NCBI RefSeq assembly: GCF_001625305.1
Contig: NW_017804398.1
Coordinates: 567,502-631,501, forward strand
DNA: 64,000 nt
Origin: Branchiostoma belcheri
Taxonomy: Eukaryota; Chordata; Leptocardii; Amphioxiformes; Branchiostomatidae
Direction: 5' to 3'
Positions 62,101 to 64,000 of the stretch are shown here, piece by piece. Position 1 is the first letter of the stretch. The number at the start of each line of letters is the position of its first letter. The position numbers and the translations under genes were made by a program. The notes below the pieces were generated by a model, which saw only the letters and a program-made list of their open reading frames with translations, made no database searches and was not told the origin of the DNA.

Positions 62101-64000
62101 AGTCTCCATTGCTGCCACATGGTGAGGAGGCACACTCATCGATATCTAGTGCAAATCAAACAAACATATGTAAAAACAATACACAGAAGCTATTGCATAG
62201 AAAGAGTAAGTCTTTTCTTTTACAAGTTAACAAAGTTTTGTTATTTTTCTCACCATTTCCGCAGTTGGTCCCGCTGTAACCCGGGTGACAGTTACAGGTG
62301 TAGGAGTTGACGCCATCCACACATTCTCCATTGCTGCCACATGGTGAGGAGGCACACTCATTGATATCTGTGGAAAAAAAGGTCAGAAACAATAAAGCAA
62401 CCGTTACGACATTGTCAAAATTAATTGAATGGTGCTCTAAAGAATAGCAATTATGTAAGTAAGTTCTCTCACCATTTTCACAGTTGGTCCCGTTGTAACC
62501 TGGCTTACAGTTACAGATGTAGGAGTTGACGCCATCCACACAGTCTCCATTGCTGCCACATGGTGAGGAGGCACACTCATTGATATCTGTGGGAAAATGA
62601 AAAAGCTGTAGACAAATATATAGAGATGGCATTGGCAAGCAACAATAAATATTGCCCTAAACTTATCACAAAAATCGGCGAGTATCCTCACCATTTCCAC
62701 AGTTAATCCCGCTGTAACCCGGGTGACAGTTACAGGTGTAGGAGTTGACGCCATCCACACAGTCGCCATTCATACCGCATGGTGAGGAGGCACACTCGTC
62801 TATATCTACAAAAATGGAAAACTTTAAAACAATGGACACAAAACAAGACAACTACAAACAGGAAATATTGTAGTGATAGAAAAGTCACCAACTGTCATTA
62901 TAATAGTTTTTCTCACCATTTCCGCAGTTGGTCCCGTTGTAACCTGGCTTACAGTTACAGATGTAGGAGTTGACGCCATCCACACATTCTCCATTGCTGC
63001 CACATGGTGAGGAGGCACACTCATTGATATCTGTGGAAAAAAGAGGTCAGCAACAAAAAAGCAACGACATTGTATAATTTACTGAATGCTGCTTTAAAGA
63101 AGAGGAGTTATGTAAGTAATTTTCCTCACCATCCTCACAGTTAATCCTGCTGTAACCCGGGTGACAGTTACAGATGTAGGAGTTGACGCCATCCACACAG
63201 TCTCCATTGCTGCCACATGGTGAGGATGCACACTCGTCGATATCTGTTGGAAAATAAAAAAGCTGTAGACAAATATATAGAGATGGCATTGGCAAGCAAC
63301 AATAAATATTGCCCTAAACTTATCACAAAAATCGGCGAGTATCCTCACCATTTCCACAGTTAATCCCGCTGTAACCCGGGTGACAGTTACAGGTGTAGGA
63401 GTTGACGCCATCCACACAGTCGCCATTCATACCGCATGGTAAGGAGGCGCACTCGTCGATATCTGGTAGAAAATTAAAAACAGGTCAGAAACAAGAGAAC
63501 ATGGACATCGTCTAACTAACTCCAGAATGCGGCTCCAAAAGGAAACAATGTTTGAAGGGTTTTCCTCACCATTTTGACAGTTAATCCCGCTGTAACCCGG
63601 GTGACAGTTACAGGTGTAGGAGTTGACGCCATCCACACAGTCTCCATTCATACCGCATGGTGAGGAGGCGCACTCGTCGATATCTGTTGGAAAATGGAAA
63701 AGCTATAATAACAATACATATATAGTATTGAGGGCATGATTTTGTAACAAAATAAGTAAACTGGAGTGCTTTGCTCACCATTTTGACAGTTTGTTCCGTT
63801 GTAACCTGGCTTGCAGTTACAGGTGTAGGAGTTGACGCCATCCACACAGTCTCCATTGATACCACATGGTGAGGAGGCACACTCGTCGTTATCTGTTGGA
63901 AAACAGGAAAGCTGTAAAAACAATCCATTCAGGGTATTGAGGGTATGATTTTGTAAAAAAATGACTAAACTGGCGTTCTTTCCTCACCATTTTGACAGTT
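59161..64000 (-). CDS. EGF-array type I membrane protein, C-terminal part (gene continues past 64000)
   Basis: Exons in transcript order: beyond 64000-63988, 63892-63779, 63683-63570, 63462-63349, 63243-63130, 63030-62917, 62805-62692, 62586-62473, 62367-62254, 62145-62020, 61597-61538, 61228-61153, 60293-60265, 60155-60098, 59458-59161; 523 residues visible. Nine complete EGFs follow D(I/N)(D/N)[10 protein letters not shown](D/E)[13 protein letters not shown]..(T/I)NC, the calcium-binding EGF type with the Asp/Asn-hydroxylation pattern CxDxxxxYxCxC. A 20-residue juxtamembrane exon ([13 protein letters not shown]) comes next, then one transmembrane exon ([17 protein letters not shown]), then a Ser/Arg-rich tail of about 125 residues with [18 protein letters not shown] and the C-terminus SNTSC. 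The ectodomain resembles Notch or fibropellin, but there is no ankyrin or RAM region, so it is not Notch. Probably an adhesion or ligand-type surface protein. No family is recognised for the tail. Confidence 0.85.
59532..59637. mobile_element. Inverted-repeat element, CAATTCAAACTCTACT family, half copy
   Basis: gtaacgctgaataagagtga, then tccgacggtaatctcc and tagtagagtttgaactg match the right half of 48123-48274. The left terminus is missing. It lies in the EGF-array intron next to the last coding exon. Confidence 0.55.
59865..60062 (-). mobile_element. tRNA-derived SINE
   Basis: On the minus strand the head reads GGGGTCGTGTGGCGTAGCGG and then carries an A box (TGGCGTAGCGG, 60052-60042) and a B box (GGGTTCGAGTCC, 60011-60000) at tRNA-like spacing. 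The body holds cccttgggaaaggcacttta and caggtgtaaatgagta, a motif common in metazoan tRNA-SINEs. It is not a functional tRNA: no cloverleaf 3' half is completed. It sits in an intron, about 35 bp from the exon ending at 60098. Confidence 0.75.
60426..60945 (-). mobile_element. LINE (endonuclease/reverse-transcriptase type) C-terminal fragment
   Basis: An open frame of more than 140 codons on the minus strand includes [20 protein letters not shown], then [19 protein letters not shown], and a C-terminal [25 protein letters not shown] zinc-knuckle region. This is the usual end of metazoan endonuclease-RT LINE polyproteins. It continues upstream in frame ([19 protein letters not shown]) and is then cut off near 60945. 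It is 5'-truncated, in the intron between the TM exon and the first tail exon, and in the same orientation as the host gene. Confidence 0.8.
62020..64000 (-). repeat. Tandem array of 114-nt EGF exons with duplicated introns
   Basis: Exons repeat about every 209-230 bp, each exactly 114 nt (the last before the stem is 126 nt) and phase 1-1. The introns are also copied: 62368-62691 matches 63031-63348 at an offset of about 657 bp (a three-exon block), and 63684-63778 matches 63893-63987 at an offset of 209 bp (a single exon). The array therefore grew recently by unequal exchange of one- and three-exon blocks. More units probably lie beyond 64000. Confidence 0.9.

Noticed and set aside
62156-62769. 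Plus and minus frames reading [23 protein letters not shown] repeats
   Set aside because: Wrong-frame readings of the EGF exons; the DIDEC frame is supported by cysteines and splice phase.

Overview
The window looks like chordate, probably cephalochordate (amphioxus, Branchiostoma-like), nuclear genomic DNA. Genes are split into many short exons with GT/AG junctions. Extracellular proteins are built from phase 1-1 domain exons (C-type lectin, trefoil, EGF, Ig). Introns and spacers carry many small inverted-repeat elements, a tRNA-derived SINE and worn LINE tails. There are no operons or bacterial signals. The species is inferred from gene style and repeat character, not from a search. A 20-base N gap (35695-35714) shows this is a draft assembly.

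Layout. (1) 379-6309, plus strand: a complete sideroflexin-5 gene, a mitochondrial inner-membrane carrier, with two alternative versions of one transmembrane exon (4570-4655 and 5294-5379). (2) 7200-12235: intergenic, with a CA/CG microsatellite, a possible untranslated first exon ending at 8334 and one inverted-repeat element. (3) 12236-16439, plus strand: an apparently undescribed type I membrane lectin receptor. A trefoil exon interrupts its C-type lectin domain; a Cys-rich module, a calcium-binding EGF, an 11-residue-repeat stalk, one transmembrane segment and a tail with YxN and YxxM motifs follow. (4) 16440-28716: about 12 kb with no supported gene. It holds a near-perfect RE1/NRSF-type site at 17043-17063, two copies of an older interspersed repeat and possible regulatory DNA. 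(5) 28717-57532, plus strand: a five-Ig Kirrel/Neph (nephrin-family) adhesion receptor. Its signal-peptide exon is separated from the first Ig exon by a 16.8 kb intron. A second RE1-type site lies in another intron. (6) 59161-64000, minus strand, running off the right edge: an EGF-array membrane protein in which each EGF is one 114-nt exon, followed by a transmembrane segment and a short tail of no recognised family. Genes 5 and 6 converge.

Exon limits were worked out by hand from splice consensus, reading phase and family similarity. All phases close: the summed CDS lengths are 993, 1737 and 2052 nt, plus 1572 nt for the visible part of the EGF gene. The strongest candidates for new biology are the trefoil nested inside a lectin fold on a predicted tyrosine-signalling receptor, the sideroflexin exon switch, and the two RE1-type sites.
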